This document shows positions 8,415-15,760 of a DNA stretch of 38,141 nt, piece after piece (the stretch's first letter is position 1; each line of letters starts with the position of its first letter). This DNA comes from Acidobacteriota bacterium (GTDB lineage Bacteria > Acidobacteriota > Terriglobia > Bryobacterales > Bryobacteraceae), in NCBI GenBank assembly GCA_016871055.1, contig VFZW01000014.1, positions 1-38,141 on the forward strand. The letters run 5' to 3'. A program made the position numbers and the translations under genes. The notes below the pieces were generated by a model. It searched no databases and was not told the origin of the DNA. It was given only the letters and a program-made list of their open reading frames with translations.

Positions 8415-9158
8415 ATGTCTATCGGCACTTGGCGGGATTTCGAGAGATTGAGGGAGATCGGGCGCGTGGTGCGCCTGGTGCTCGATGGGGTGGCTTCGGC
8501 GGTTGGGCCGGGCGTTTCGACGCGCGATTTGGATGCAATCGGCGGGCGGCTGCTGGCTCTTGAAGGGGCGGAATCGGCTCCGCCCGCGGTTTACGGTTTC
8601 CCGGGGCAGCTTTGTATCAGCGTGAATGAGGAAGCGATTCACGGCATTCCGGGGAAGCGCGTGTTGCGGGATGGCGATCTGGTCAAGCTTGATTTGGTCG
8701 CGTCGAAGGACGGTTATTACGCCGACGCAGCTGTTACGGTGGAGGTGGGGCGCGGCACTGAACTCGGGAAGCGGCTGCGGCGCAGCGCTGAGGCGTCGTT
8801 TGCCGCGGGACTATCGGCGGCGAAACCGGGAAACAGGGCTTACGATATTGGGCGTGAGATCGACAAGCGGGTCCGCGCGGATGGCTTCCATGTTCTGCGC
8901 GACCTGTGCGGCCATGGCGTGGGGCGGACGATTCACGAGGAGCCGTCGATCCCGAACTTCAAGGACCCCAACTGCCGGGCGCGGTTGACCGAGGGGATGG
9001 TGATAACGATTGAGCCGATTCTGTCGGCCGGGACGCGCGAAGTGGTGAAGGAGAGGGATGGGTGGACGCTGCGGACGGGGGACCGGAGTTGGGCCGCGCA
9101 TTTTGAACATACGGTGGTGGTGATGGCGGGTGGACCGGTGTTGGTGACGGCGGCGTAG
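8415..9158 (+). CDS. map: Methionine aminopeptidase, type I
   Basis: A 247-residue pita-bread-fold metalloprotease that removes the initiator methionine from nascent proteins. All five metal ligands are visible: Asp in LVKLDLV, Asp in GYYADAAVTV, His in DLCGHGVGRTIHEEP, Glu in MVITIEP and Glu in AAHFEHTVVV. The length and start fit type I enzymes without an N-terminal extension. It is followed after only 8 nt by hicA, so an essential housekeeping gene and a toxin-antitoxin pair may share a transcript. The family assignment is secure; whether this is the only map gene in the genome is unknown. Confidence 0.95.
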   Translation: MSIGTWRDFERLREIGRVVRLVLDGVASAVGPGVSTRDLDAIGGRLLALEGAESAPPAVYGFPGQLCISVNEEAIHGIPGKRVLRDGDLVKLDLVASKDGYYADAAVTVEVGRGTELGKRLRRSAEASFAAGLSAAKPGNRAYDIGREIDKRVRADGFHVLRDLCGHGVGRTIHEEPSIPNFKDPNCRARLTEGMVITIEPILSAGTREVVKERDGWTLRTGDRSWAAHFEHTVVVMAGGPVLVTAA

Positions 9159-9166
9159 GGGGCGCG

Positions 9167-9343
9167 ATGGGGATGAAGGTTCGGGAAGCGATCAGAAAAA
9201 TAGAATCGGACGGGTGGCAATTAGCGCGTGTCCGAGGAAGCCATCGGCAGTATCACCATCCGATCAAACCAGGAACCGTTACCATCGCCGGACACCCCTC
9301 CGCCGATTTGGACCCCAAGACGGAGAGTTCTATACTGAAGTAG
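9167..9343 (+). CDS. hicA: HicA-type mRNA interferase toxin (below ORF-track cutoff)
   Basis: A 58-residue ORF absent from the track because of its size. It starts ATG at 9167 (a second in-frame ATG is at 9173) and ends with TAG at 9341-9343. The protein MKVREAIRKIESDGWQLARV followed by RGSHRQYHHP, then VTIAGHPSADL, has the dsRBD-like HicA fold, with the catalytic histidine in the GSHRQY motif. HicA toxins cleave mRNA and are neutralised by HicB, which follows 11 nt downstream. The order toxin-then-antitoxin is usual for hicAB. It starts 8 nt after map on the same strand. Assignment is from family pattern; toxicity is not shown. Confidence 0.85.
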   Translation: MGMKVREAIRKIESDGWQLARVRGSHRQYHHPIKPGTVTIAGHPSADLDPKTESSILK

Positions 9344-9354
9344 GCAGGTTTGAA

Positions 9355-9570
9355 ATGAGCAGGTACACGATCTTTATTCAACCCACAGCAACCGGTTTCA
9401 GCGCATACGTGCCGGATCTTCCGGGATGTGTTGCCGCCGCGTCCACGATTGACGAAACTCGCGAGCTGATGCGCGAGGCGATCGAGTTCCATCTAGAAGG
9501 CATGCAATTGCACGGCGAGGCGATTCCTGAGCCGACCGCGCTTGTTGAAGAGATCGAAGTGGGGGTTTAG
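9355..9570 (+). CDS. hicB: HicB-type antitoxin, short form
   Basis: The track ORF begins at 9214, but that would run through hicA; the ATG at 9355, 11 nt after the hicA stop, gives 71 residues. The sequence starts MSRYTIFIQPTATGFSAYVP and contains DLPGCVAAASTIDETRELMREAIEFHLEGM, the partially degraded RNase-H-like HicB fold (YxxxhPDLPGCxxxGxTxxEAxxxAxEAIxxhL). No ribbon-helix-helix or helix-turn-helix DNA-binding tail follows, so autoregulation by this short form would need another factor; this is inference. It is the expected partner of the HicA at 9167. Confidence 0.85.
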   Translation: MSRYTIFIQPTATGFSAYVPDLPGCVAAASTIDETRELMREAIEFHLEGMQLHGEAIPEPTALVEEIEVGV

Positions 9571-9634
9571 CGCTTGCTAAGTGACGACCGGCCGCAGCGC
9601 GGATTGCCCAGACGGTGTTGGGACGCCGTCGCGG

Positions 9635-10045
9635 CTATGACGCTGCGTCGTAAGTAGACAGGTAGATCTTGCTGTCATGGTGCACAAGACCCACGCGCAC
9701 ACGATCGAGCCAGCCGATCCTGCCAAGAACACTTTTCTCAATGAGTGGGTCGGCGAAAAAGTAGATTAGTGCGTGCGTCGCGATGCCAAGGGTAATGAGT
9801 TCGACTTCATGGCCGTAGGCCTCAAACCCACTGTTCGCCGTGCGGAAAAGCCTACGGATTCCGCTCGTCAGATCGAGGCCCAACTCCTCGGCAACTTCGG
9901 CGCTGAAGAGGCAAAATGACGCTCCCGTGTCGACGCTCGCGGCCATGTTGACTTGCCTAGTTCCCGACCGAAGCAGGACGGGGACCACAACCGTATCGGA
10001 CTGATCGGAGTAGTCGTAAACTCGGGCGAACGCGAGTTGGTGCAT
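9635..10045 (-). CDS. Retropepsin-like (clan AA) aspartic protease
   Basis: A 136-residue single-domain protein. The motif SVDTGASFCLFS (Asp39-Thr-Gly-Ala) is the retropepsin active-site triplet, and near the C-terminus SVLGRIGWLDRVRVGL matches the conserved hydrophobic-LGR helix segment of clan AA proteases. Such proteins work as homodimers with one Asp from each subunit. No signal peptide is seen, so it is probably cytoplasmic. It begins 3 nt after the stop of the AF2212/DUF5678-like gene, so translation is likely coupled. Its tight link to an antitoxin-like partner suggests a regulated protease; the substrate is unknown. A possible alternative is a non-proteolytic relative, but the DTGA motif is intact. 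Confidence 0.8.
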   Translation of the reverse strand: MHQLAFARVYDYSDQSDTVVVPVLLRSGTRQVNMAASVDTGASFCLFSAEVAEELGLDLTSGIRRLFRTANSGFEAYGHEVELITLGIATHALIYFFADPLIEKSVLGRIGWLDRVRVGLVHHDSKIYLSTYDAAS

Positions 10046-10048
10046 TGC

Positions 10049-10393
10049 CTACCAACCGCCAAATGGGGTGTCTTTGTCTTTTGGGACGCGGGCAAAGAAC
10101 GGCTGGGCGACTCCTGAAGACCGCGCCTCTTCGCTGACCGCCGCGAGTTTATTTCCGTGGGCGATCAGCTTCGAACCGTCGAGTGCGACCCACTGACCCG
10201 CGTAGGCCTCCGACTGTTCGGCAAGCCATCTCAGTTCTTCACTTCGCTCGTTGATTGGCTCGTTGGTTTCCCAGCTCAGTGGCGCTGGCGCTTCTTCCAG
10301 CGTCAATTGGACTCGTTGGTTTTCGGAAAGAAACAACGGCTCTAGAGGACGGAGGACTCCCTGTTCGAAGACGGCTTCAAGCTGACGCGCCAT
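10049..10393 (-). CDS. AF2212-like antitoxin domain fused to a DUF5678-like domain
   Basis: A 114-residue protein in two parts. Residues 1-35 (LEAVFEQGVLRPLEPLFLSE then NQRVQLTLEE) match the AF2212/DUF104 antitoxin pattern, a small beta-fold usually paired with PIN toxins. Residues about 62-105 (EAYAGQWVALDGSKLIAHGN then a helix and GVAQPFFARV) match DUF5678. A charged linker (INERSEELRWLAEQS) joins them. It sits between a DUF433 gene (33 nt upstream) and the aspartic protease (3 nt downstream). A TACAAT lies 9 nt before the ATG. The pairing suggests this is the partner or regulator of the protease rather than of a PIN nuclease; that role is inferred. Confidence 0.7.
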   Translation of the reverse strand: MARQLEAVFEQGVLRPLEPLFLSENQRVQLTLEEAPAPLSWETNEPINERSEELRWLAEQSEAYAGQWVALDGSKLIAHGNKLAAVSEEARSSGVAQPFFARVPKDKDTPFGGW

Positions 10394-10402
10394 GGCATCT
10401 TC

Positions 10403-10408
10403 ATTGTA
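10403..10408 (-). promoter_or_regulatory. Putative -10 box of the AF2212/DUF5678-like gene
   Basis: The minus strand reads TACAAT ending 9 nt before the ATG at 10393, within the 33-nt gap after the DUF433 gene. It could allow the AF2212/DUF5678-protease pair to be transcribed separately, with an almost leaderless message. Confidence 0.35.
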
Positions 10409-10425
10409 CAGATCCTCCGAGTCGG

Positions 10426-10722
10426 CTATGGGACGATAGGTCGCCCTGAAAGGCGAACACCCTCATCGTAGGCGCGGTCCTCCGCCTCCAGATCGGCGTC
10501 GATCTCGCCCTTGTTCGCGTGATAATAAGCGAGCGCCGCGTGAATCTGCGCAAGTGTCAGATAGGGCCGGTCCGCGGCGATTTCTTCAGGCAAGTATCCC
10601 TGATTGCTCGCAACCGAGATAGTCCTGACACACGTGCCCGTGCCGGCAATAATCGGCCGGCCTCCGCGCAGTTCGGGGTCGCGCGTGATCATCGTCCCGA
10701 TCTCACAATACGTGGCAGCCAT
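10426..10722 (-). CDS. DUF433-family (VapB45-like) antitoxin-like protein
   Basis: A 98-residue protein with the DUF433 signature: ITRDPELRGGRPIIAGTGTCV, then GYLPEEIAADRPYLTLAQIHAALAYYHANKGEID. DUF433 proteins are helical DNA-binding antitoxins that are normally followed by a DUF5615 PIN-like nuclease. No such nuclease is present here; the next gene downstream is the AF2212/DUF5678 fusion. The normally conserved TRI in the IAGTRIPV motif reads TGTCV here, so the sequence has drifted. The start could be the ATG at 10722 or the in-frame ATG ten residues later (MITRDPE). It lies 19 nt downstream of the M16 protease gene on the same strand, so it may be read through from there. Confidence 0.8.
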   Translation of the reverse strand: MAATYCEIGTMITRDPELRGGRPIIAGTGTCVRTISVASNQGYLPEEIAADRPYLTLAQIHAALAYYHANKGEIDADLEAEDRAYDEGVRLSGRPIVP

Positions 10723-10741
10723 CTCGCCCCCAGTACAGCCG

Positions 10742-13465
10742 CTACTTCACCACATTCCCATCCGCGTCAAGAAAGCTGACCTCGCCAATGTTGAGCTCGC
10801 GCACGCCCTTTTCAATCTGCGCGCGGTCGCCGACAATGACATACACCATCTTCTCGGGGCGCAGGATCCTCTCGGCCACGCCGTTGATATCGGCACGCTT
10901 CAGAGCGTTGACGCGCCCAGTGTAGGCCGTGAAGTAATCCTCCGCCAAGCCGAAGCGGTTGATCGCGAGCGAATCGCCGAGCAGTCCCGCCTTCGTTTCG
11001 CGTTGCCCGGCCAACGACCGCGTCAGCGTCTCCTGCGTCTTCTTCAATTCCTCTTCGGTAACCGGCTGGTCGCGGATGATCGCGCGGAATTCCTTCACGA
11101 TCTCTTGCAGAGACTCCTTGGTCTTGTCACTCTGCACGGGCGCCATCGCCAGGAACGGCCGCTGGCCGCGCGCGTCGACGAAGGTCGTGAACGCGCCGTA
11201 GCTCCAGTGCTTGTCCTCGCGCAGATTCATGTTGAGGCGCGACGTGAACGCGCCGCCGAGCGCGGTGTTCAAGACGTCGATGGCCGCCTCGTCGGGATTG
11301 TTCGTCGGCGGGGCGATGTGGCCCGCCATGATGGTCGATTGAATCGCGCCGGGCTTATCGATGATGTAGACGGCGGTCTTTTCGCGATGCTGCACTTGCG
11401 CCAGGTTCTTCTTCGGCACGTCGGCGCGGGTCCAGTCGCCGAACAGCTTCTCGAGCTTCGGCTTCATCTCATCGAGCGTCGTGTCGCCGACGATGTGCAG
11501 CACGGCGTTGTTCGGCCGGAAGAAGGTCGAGTGATATTTGGCCAGCGTTTCGCGCGTGATCTGCCCAACGCTGGCTTCGGTTCCGCTGCCGGTGAAGGGG
11601 TTCGAATACGCGTGGCCTTTGCCGAAGAGCAGGCCGGGGAACACGCGCAGCGCCATGCTGTTCGGCTCGTTCTTCTCGCGTTGAATGCCGGCGGATTGCA
11701 GCTTCTTGAGGCGGTCGAAATCCGCCTGCGGGAAGGCTGGGTTACGAATCACGTCGGCGTAGAGATCGAGCGATTCATCGAGGTTCATCTTCAGCGCGGT
11801 CAGATTGACCGACGACATGTCGAGATTCGAAAACGCGGCGATTGACGCGCCCAACTGTGCGGTTTTTTCCGCTATGGCCGGTCCAGTGATTTTCGCCGTG
11901 CCTTCGGTCAATGTGCGGTTTACAAGCGACGCCGTGCCGGGCACGCTGAACTGATCGCCCGCGTAACCCGCGTCGAATTGCATGGCCATCGAGACGGTTG
12001 GCGTTTCATGGCGTTCGGAGAGAACGACCTTCAGCCCGTTCGACAGCGTCATCTTCTGCATCGGCGGCACACGCAGCATTGCAGGTGCGCCGGCAACGGG
12101 GAGTTTCGATCGGTCGACGTCTTTCGAGAACTCCTTAAACTTCGACTTCGGATGAATCTCCAGCGTGTACACGCCGTCGGATAGCCACGCGTTCGCAACG
12201 CGCTTCACTTCATTCCACGTCGCTTTTTCCGTCGTCTCGATCGACTTCTTGTAGCAGCCGGGATCTCCTTCGAACACTTCGCAAGCGGCCAGCCGGTCCG
12301 ACTTTCCGCCGAAGCCGCCGATGCGCTCGATGCCGTTCAAAAAGCCCGACAACATGCGCGTCTTGATCAGCTTCAATTCCGCTTCGGAAGGACCGGTGTG
12401 CAAGAACGACGCGAGTTCGGCGTTCAGCACCGCTTCGAGTTTGGCCAGCGGCACGCCGGGGCGCGCGGTCGCGGTGATCGAAAAGTTCCCGCCGATTTCG
12501 TTCGACTCGTTGTCCACTTGCACCGCGCTTGCCAATTGGTCCTGCAACACTAACCTCTTGTACATGCGCGAAGTGCGGCCCGTGCCCAGCGCCGAAGCCG
12601 CGATGTCGAGCATTTCGGAATCGTAAGTCCCGATCGAAGGCACGTTCCAGACTTTGATGACGCGCGCTTGCGCAACTTGGTCTTCGGCGGTCTGGCGTTG
12701 TTCGCCGGTGCGTTTGGCGATCCACTCGCGATGGCGCACGGGCGGCGGGCCGGGTGGAATCCAGCCGAAGTATTTTTCGACCTTTTCCTTCGCGGTCTTC
12801 GCGTCGATGTCACCGGCGATCACGATGACCGCGTTCGCCGCGCCGTAATACTGTTTGAACCATTCCTGCACGTCTTTCAACGACGCCGCGTTCAGATCTT
12901 CCATCGATCCGATCACGGTCCATGAATACGGATGGCCGGGCGGATAGACCGCCTTGGTGATCAGTTCATACGCCAGCCCGTATGGCTCGTTCTCAAACTG
13001 CCGTTTCTCGTTTTGCACAACACCGCGTTGAATGTCGAGCTTCTTTTGGTCGACGACATCGAGCAGGTGCCCCATGCGGTCGGATTCGAGGAAGAGAACC
13101 TGATCCAGAGCGCCGGTAGGAACGTTTTGGAAGTAGTTGGTGCGGTCGTTGTTGGTCGTACCGTTCATGTCGGTGGCGCCGAGGCGTTCGAGCGCCTGAA
13201 AATAGTCGTCGTTGAAGTTCTTCGAACCGTTGAACATCAGGTGTTCGAACAGGTGCGCGAAGCCGGATTTGCCGGGTTTTTCGTTCTTCGAGCCAACGTG
13301 ATACCAAACGTTCACGGCGACGATGGGCGCCTTGCGGTCCTCATGCACGATCAGCCGCAGGCCGTTCGGCAGGACGAATTTCTGGTAAGGAATATCGATC
13401 TCGATCTTCTTCGCGGGTTGCGCGGAGACGAGGGCGCAGAGGACAAAGGGTAGCAGTCGACGCAT
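10742..13465 (-). CDS. M16-family zinc metalloprotease (two-domain, secreted)
   Basis: The ATG at 13465 (MRRLLPFVLCALVSAQPAKK) gives a clean signal peptide and 907 residues; the track start nine residues earlier spoils it. The N-terminal half starts FVLPNGLRLIVHEDRKAPIV and has the inverted zinc motif HxxEH in GFAHLFEHLMFNG. The second half begins MTLSNGLKVVLSERHETPTV but lacks HxxEH, as in the inactive partner domain of processing peptidases; here both are fused in one chain. It probably degrades peptides outside the cytoplasm. An extended -10 (TGT-TACAAC) lies 6 nt before the start. Its start region is only 25 bp from the start of divergent sulfatase 2. Confidence 0.92.
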   Translation of the reverse strand: MRRLLPFVLCALVSAQPAKKIEIDIPYQKFVLPNGLRLIVHEDRKAPIVAVNVWYHVGSKNEKPGKSGFAHLFEHLMFNGSKNFNDDYFQALERLGATDMNGTTNNDRTNYFQNVPTGALDQVLFLESDRMGHLLDVVDQKKLDIQRGVVQNEKRQFENEPYGLAYELITKAVYPPGHPYSWTVIGSMEDLNAASLKDVQEWFKQYYGAANAVIVIAGDIDAKTAKEKVEKYFGWIPPGPPPVRHREWIAKRTGEQRQTAEDQVAQARVIKVWNVPSIGTYDSEMLDIAASALGTGRTSRMYKRLVLQDQLASAVQVDNESNEIGGNFSITATARPGVPLAKLEAVLNAELASFLHTGPSEAELKLIKTRMLSGFLNGIERIGGFGGKSDRLAACEVFEGDPGCYKKSIETTEKATWNEVKRVANAWLSDGVYTLEIHPKSKFKEFSKDVDRSKLPVAGAPAMLRVPPMQKMTLSNGLKVVLSERHETPTVSMAMQFDAGYAGDQFSVPGTASLVNRTLTEGTAKITGPAIAEKTAQLGASIAAFSNLDMSSVNLTALKMNLDESLDLYADVIRNPAFPQADFDRLKKLQSAGIQREKNEPNSMALRVFPGLLFGKGHAYSNPFTGSGTEASVGQITRETLAKYHSTFFRPNNAVLHIVGDTTLDEMKPKLEKLFGDWTRADVPKKNLAQVQHREKTAVYIIDKPGAIQSTIMAGHIAPPTNNPDEAAIDVLNTALGGAFTSRLNMNLREDKHWSYGAFTTFVDARGQRPFLAMAPVQSDKTKESLQEIVKEFRAIIRDQPVTEEELKKTQETLTRSLAGQRETKAGLLGDSLAINRFGLAEDYFTAYTGRVNALKRADINGVAERILRPEKMVYVIVGDRAQIEKGVRELNIGEVSFLDADGNVVK

Positions 13466-13471
13466 ATTCCC

Positions 13472-13481
13472 GTTGTAACAT
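13472..13481. promoter_or_regulatory. Overlapping divergent -10 boxes (M16 protease / sulfatase 2)
   Basis: On the minus strand TACAAC (13472-13477, preceded by TGT as an extended -10) ends 6 nt before the M16 ATG at 13465. On the plus strand TAACAT (13476-13481) ends 9 nt before the sulfatase ATG at 13491. The two hexamers overlap by 2 bp in a 25-bp intergenic space, so the promoters would exclude each other and both mRNAs would be nearly leaderless. Sequence is seen; activity is inferred. Confidence 0.4.
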
Positions 13482-13490
13482 GCAAGGGTC

Positions 13491-14876
13491 ATGAATCAAC
13501 CGTCACGCCGCGAAATCTTGCAGGCTGGGGCCGTTTCCGCCGTAAACAGGGGCGAGAAGCGATTTAACCTTCTCTTCCTGATGTCGGATCAGCACCAGCG
13601 CGCGGCCAGTGGGTGCTACGGGCGCAAGATCGTCCGCACGCCGAACATCGACAGCATTGCGAAAAACGCGGTTCGCTTCAATTCCACCTATTGCCCGGCG
13701 CCGGTGTGCGTGCCGTCGCGCGGGTCGTTGATCACGGGGCTATACGCGCACAAGCATGGGGCGCGGATCCTGCAGGACCCGCTGCCGAGCGAGATCCCAA
13801 CCATCGCGCATTATTTCGGCGAGCGCGGCTACACAACCGGCGCGATCGGCAAGATGCACTTTGTCGATGAAACCCGCACGCACGGCTTCACGCACCGGCT
13901 GAACGAGGCATCGTTTCATCACGCTCTAACGCCCGACGATCGGAAGAAATTTCGCGAAGCGTCGGGCGATGCGGGCGGCATCGACGGCTCCGGACTCGAT
14001 CTGCCCGAACGCTTTTTCGAAGACAACTGGTTCGCCGGCCGTGCCGTCGAATTTCTGCATCAAAACAAAACCAAGCCATTCTGTCTGTGGGCCTCTTTCG
14101 TACAGCCGCACACGCCGTTCCGGCCGATGAAGAAATACTTCGACCTTTACGACCCCGCGAAGATGGTGCTGCCGAAACGGCCGGCGAACGATCTCGAATC
14201 GGGCTTCGAGGGACATCTCATTCGAGCGAAGGAGCGCGGCTGGTATCAGCAGTCCGACGAAGGCGCGCGGCGATCGCTGGCCGGATACTACGGCAACATT
14301 TCGCAGATGGATGCGAACGTCGGACGCATCTACGACGCCCTGCGTGAACTTGGGCTGGATAAGAACACGGTCGTGGTCTATACGTCCGATCACGGCGAAC
14401 TAGCCGGCGCGCATCGCATGTGGACGAAGCACGCGATGTTCGAAGAAGCCGTCGGCGTGCCGCTGTTGATCTCCGTTCCCGGCGGCCCGCGCGGCGTGAA
14501 GACCGAGATCATCGAACAGGTCGATCTATTCCCGACGCTGGTTGAACTCTGCGGGCTCGGTGCGGTCAACGGACTGCATGGGCGCAGCTTCAAACCGCTG
14601 ATGGACGGCAAGCGTTACACGCGGCGCGAGTTCGCCTATTCGGAGTACTGGTTCTGTCGCAGCGTCTTCACGCGTGACGACCGCTACGTCGGCAAGGACC
14701 CGATTCTGATGGTCCGCACCGACAAGTGGAAGTTCAACTATTTGCCGTGGAGCCGCAGCGAACTCTTCGATTTGACAAACGACCCCGGCGAGTTCGTCAA
14801 TCGCATCGACGACACCGGCCTTTCGGGGGTCGTGCGGGAAATGACTGCGATCGCACGGCGACAGTTTATACAATAG
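13491..14876 (+). CDS. Type I sulfatase, sulfatase 2
   Basis: A 461-residue arylsulfatase-superfamily protein. The N-terminus NQPSRREILQAGAVSAV resembles a Tat signal (SRRxxLQ). Metal ligands appear in LLFLMSDQHQ; the formylglycine motif is PVCVPSRGSLITG with Cys73; a C-terminal metal site is in VYTSDHGELAGAHRMWTKH. The layout is closest to choline-sulfatase/arylsulfatase-like (DQH) members. It heads a plus-strand operon with a parvulin 8 nt downstream and a formylglycine-generating enzyme after that, so the enzyme and its maturation factor are made together. Substrate is unknown; sulfated polysaccharides or organosulfates are possible. Confidence 0.88.
   Translation: MNQPSRREILQAGAVSAVNRGEKRFNLLFLMSDQHQRAASGCYGRKIVRTPNIDSIAKNAVRFNSTYCPAPVCVPSRGSLITGLYAHKHGARILQDPLPSEIPTIAHYFGERGYTTGAIGKMHFVDETRTHGFTHRLNEASFHHALTPDDRKKFREASGDAGGIDGSGLDLPERFFEDNWFAGRAVEFLHQNKTKPFCLWASFVQPHTPFRPMKKYFDLYDPAKMVLPKRPANDLESGFEGHLIRAKERGWYQQSDEGARRSLAGYYGNISQMDANVGRIYDALRELGLDKNTVVVYTSDHGELAGAHRMWTKHAMFEEAVGVPLLISVPGGPRGVKTEIIEQVDLFPTLVELCGLGAVNGLHGRSFKPLMDGKRYTRREFAYSEYWFCRSVFTRDDRYVGKDPILMVRTDKWKFNYLPWSRSELFDLTNDPGEFVNRIDDTGLSGVVREMTAIARRQFIQ
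14869..14874 (+). promoter_or_regulatory. Putative internal -10 box upstream of the parvulin gene
   Basis: TACAAT overlaps the last codons of sulfatase 2 and ends 10 nt before the ATG at 14885. It could give separate transcription of the parvulin-FGE pair. The bases AGGGA between it and the ATG could also act as a weak ribosome site. Confidence 0.3.
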
Positions 14877-14884
14877 GGATTCCG

Positions 14885-15760
14885 ATGGGACTACTGATTA
14901 ACGGCGAATACGTCGACGACGCGGTCATCCGCCAAGAGGCCGCGGCCATGCGTCCGCGATATGAAGAGCTGGTCGAGGACCTGGAGCCGATCGCCAAAGA
15001 GATGCAGCTCCGCGAGTGGTCGCGCGAAAACGTGATCGAACGGACACTGCTGCGGCAAGAGGCGATGAAGGACACGACTCCGCTTTCGCAGGAAGAGATC
15101 GATGAACGATTGACGGCCATGTTTCCGCCGGCGGGCGATCTCGAAAATTGCGAGGCGGGCGCGACGCGCGCCGGCGTGGACAGGGACGCCGCCCGCAAGG
15201 ATATCGAGGCGCAGATGCGCGTGGAGAAACTGATCCGCGCGGTCGGCGAGAAGGCGCCGAAGCCGAACAAGAAGGAGATCTCCGAGTTTTACAAAGCCAA
15301 CAAGGAGCGCTTCTGGATTCCGCCTATGGTGCATGCGTCGCACGTTGTGAAGAACGTCGCCGAGGGCGCGGATGAGAACGAAGTGCTCGAAGAGATCAAG
15401 AAGGCCGAGGCCGAGATCAAGGCGGGCGCGCCGTTCAGCGAGGTCGCCGATAAGTACTCCGATTGCGCCGGCCAGGGCGGCAGTCTTGGCTGGTTTCCCG
15501 CCGGCGAAATGGTTGAGGAGTTCGAGGCGATTGTTTTTCAGATGAAGCCGGGGCAGGTGAGCGATATTTTTCGTTCGGTCTTCGGCTGGCATATCGCAAC
15601 CGTGCATGAGACGAAGCCCGAGGGGACGCGCGCGCTCGATGAAGTGAAAGCTCAGATCGAGTCGGAGTTGTCGCGCGAGAAACAGGAAAAGGCGCTCGAA
15701 GATTTCGTCGATCGGTTGCGTGCGAAGGCCGACGTCAAGACCGCAAAGAAATCGCAGTGA
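14885..15760 (+). CDS. Cytosolic parvulin-type peptidyl-prolyl isomerase
   Basis: The track ORF starts inside the sulfatase at 14726; the ATG at 14885, 8 nt after the sulfatase stop, gives 291 residues. No signal peptide or anchor is seen (MGLLINGEYVDDAVIRQEAA), so it should be cytoplasmic, unlike SurA/PpiD. A helical N-terminal region (about 1-135) is followed by one PpiC rotamase domain (about 145-245): MVHASHVVKN, then FSEVADKYSDCAGQGGSLGW, then VFGWHIATVHE. The C-terminus is helical and charged. The layout recalls NifM, an isomerase helping maturation of a specific enzyme. Its stop codon overlaps the GTG start of FGE by 4 nt, linking it to sulfatase maturation; a client role is inference. 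Confidence 0.85.
   Translation: MGLLINGEYVDDAVIRQEAAAMRPRYEELVEDLEPIAKEMQLREWSRENVIERTLLRQEAMKDTTPLSQEEIDERLTAMFPPAGDLENCEAGATRAGVDRDAARKDIEAQMRVEKLIRAVGEKAPKPNKKEISEFYKANKERFWIPPMVHASHVVKNVAEGADENEVLEEIKKAEAEIKAGAPFSEVADKYSDCAGQGGSLGWFPAGEMVEEFEAIVFQMKPGQVSDIFRSVFGWHIATVHETKPEGTRALDEVKAQIESELSREKQEKALEDFVDRLRAKADVKTAKKSQ

Noticed and set aside
8319-8642. N-terminal 108-residue extension of the S41 protease in the ORF track
   Set aside because: It crosses the map start and promoter, and the internal ATG at 8318 has GGAGG and a signal anchor.
9600-9632. GC-rich imperfect inverted repeat (GACGG...CCGTC) after hicB as a terminator
   Set aside because: The stem is only 5 bp with a long loop and no T-run.
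10426-10742. DUF5615 PIN-like nuclease expected next to DUF433
   Set aside because: All frames around the DUF433 gene were examined and no such protein is present; the gap to M16 is 19 nt.
10604-11845. 413-residue plus-strand ORF opposite the M16 protease
   Set aside because: Antisense shadow spanning the end of M16 and the start of DUF433; no motif.
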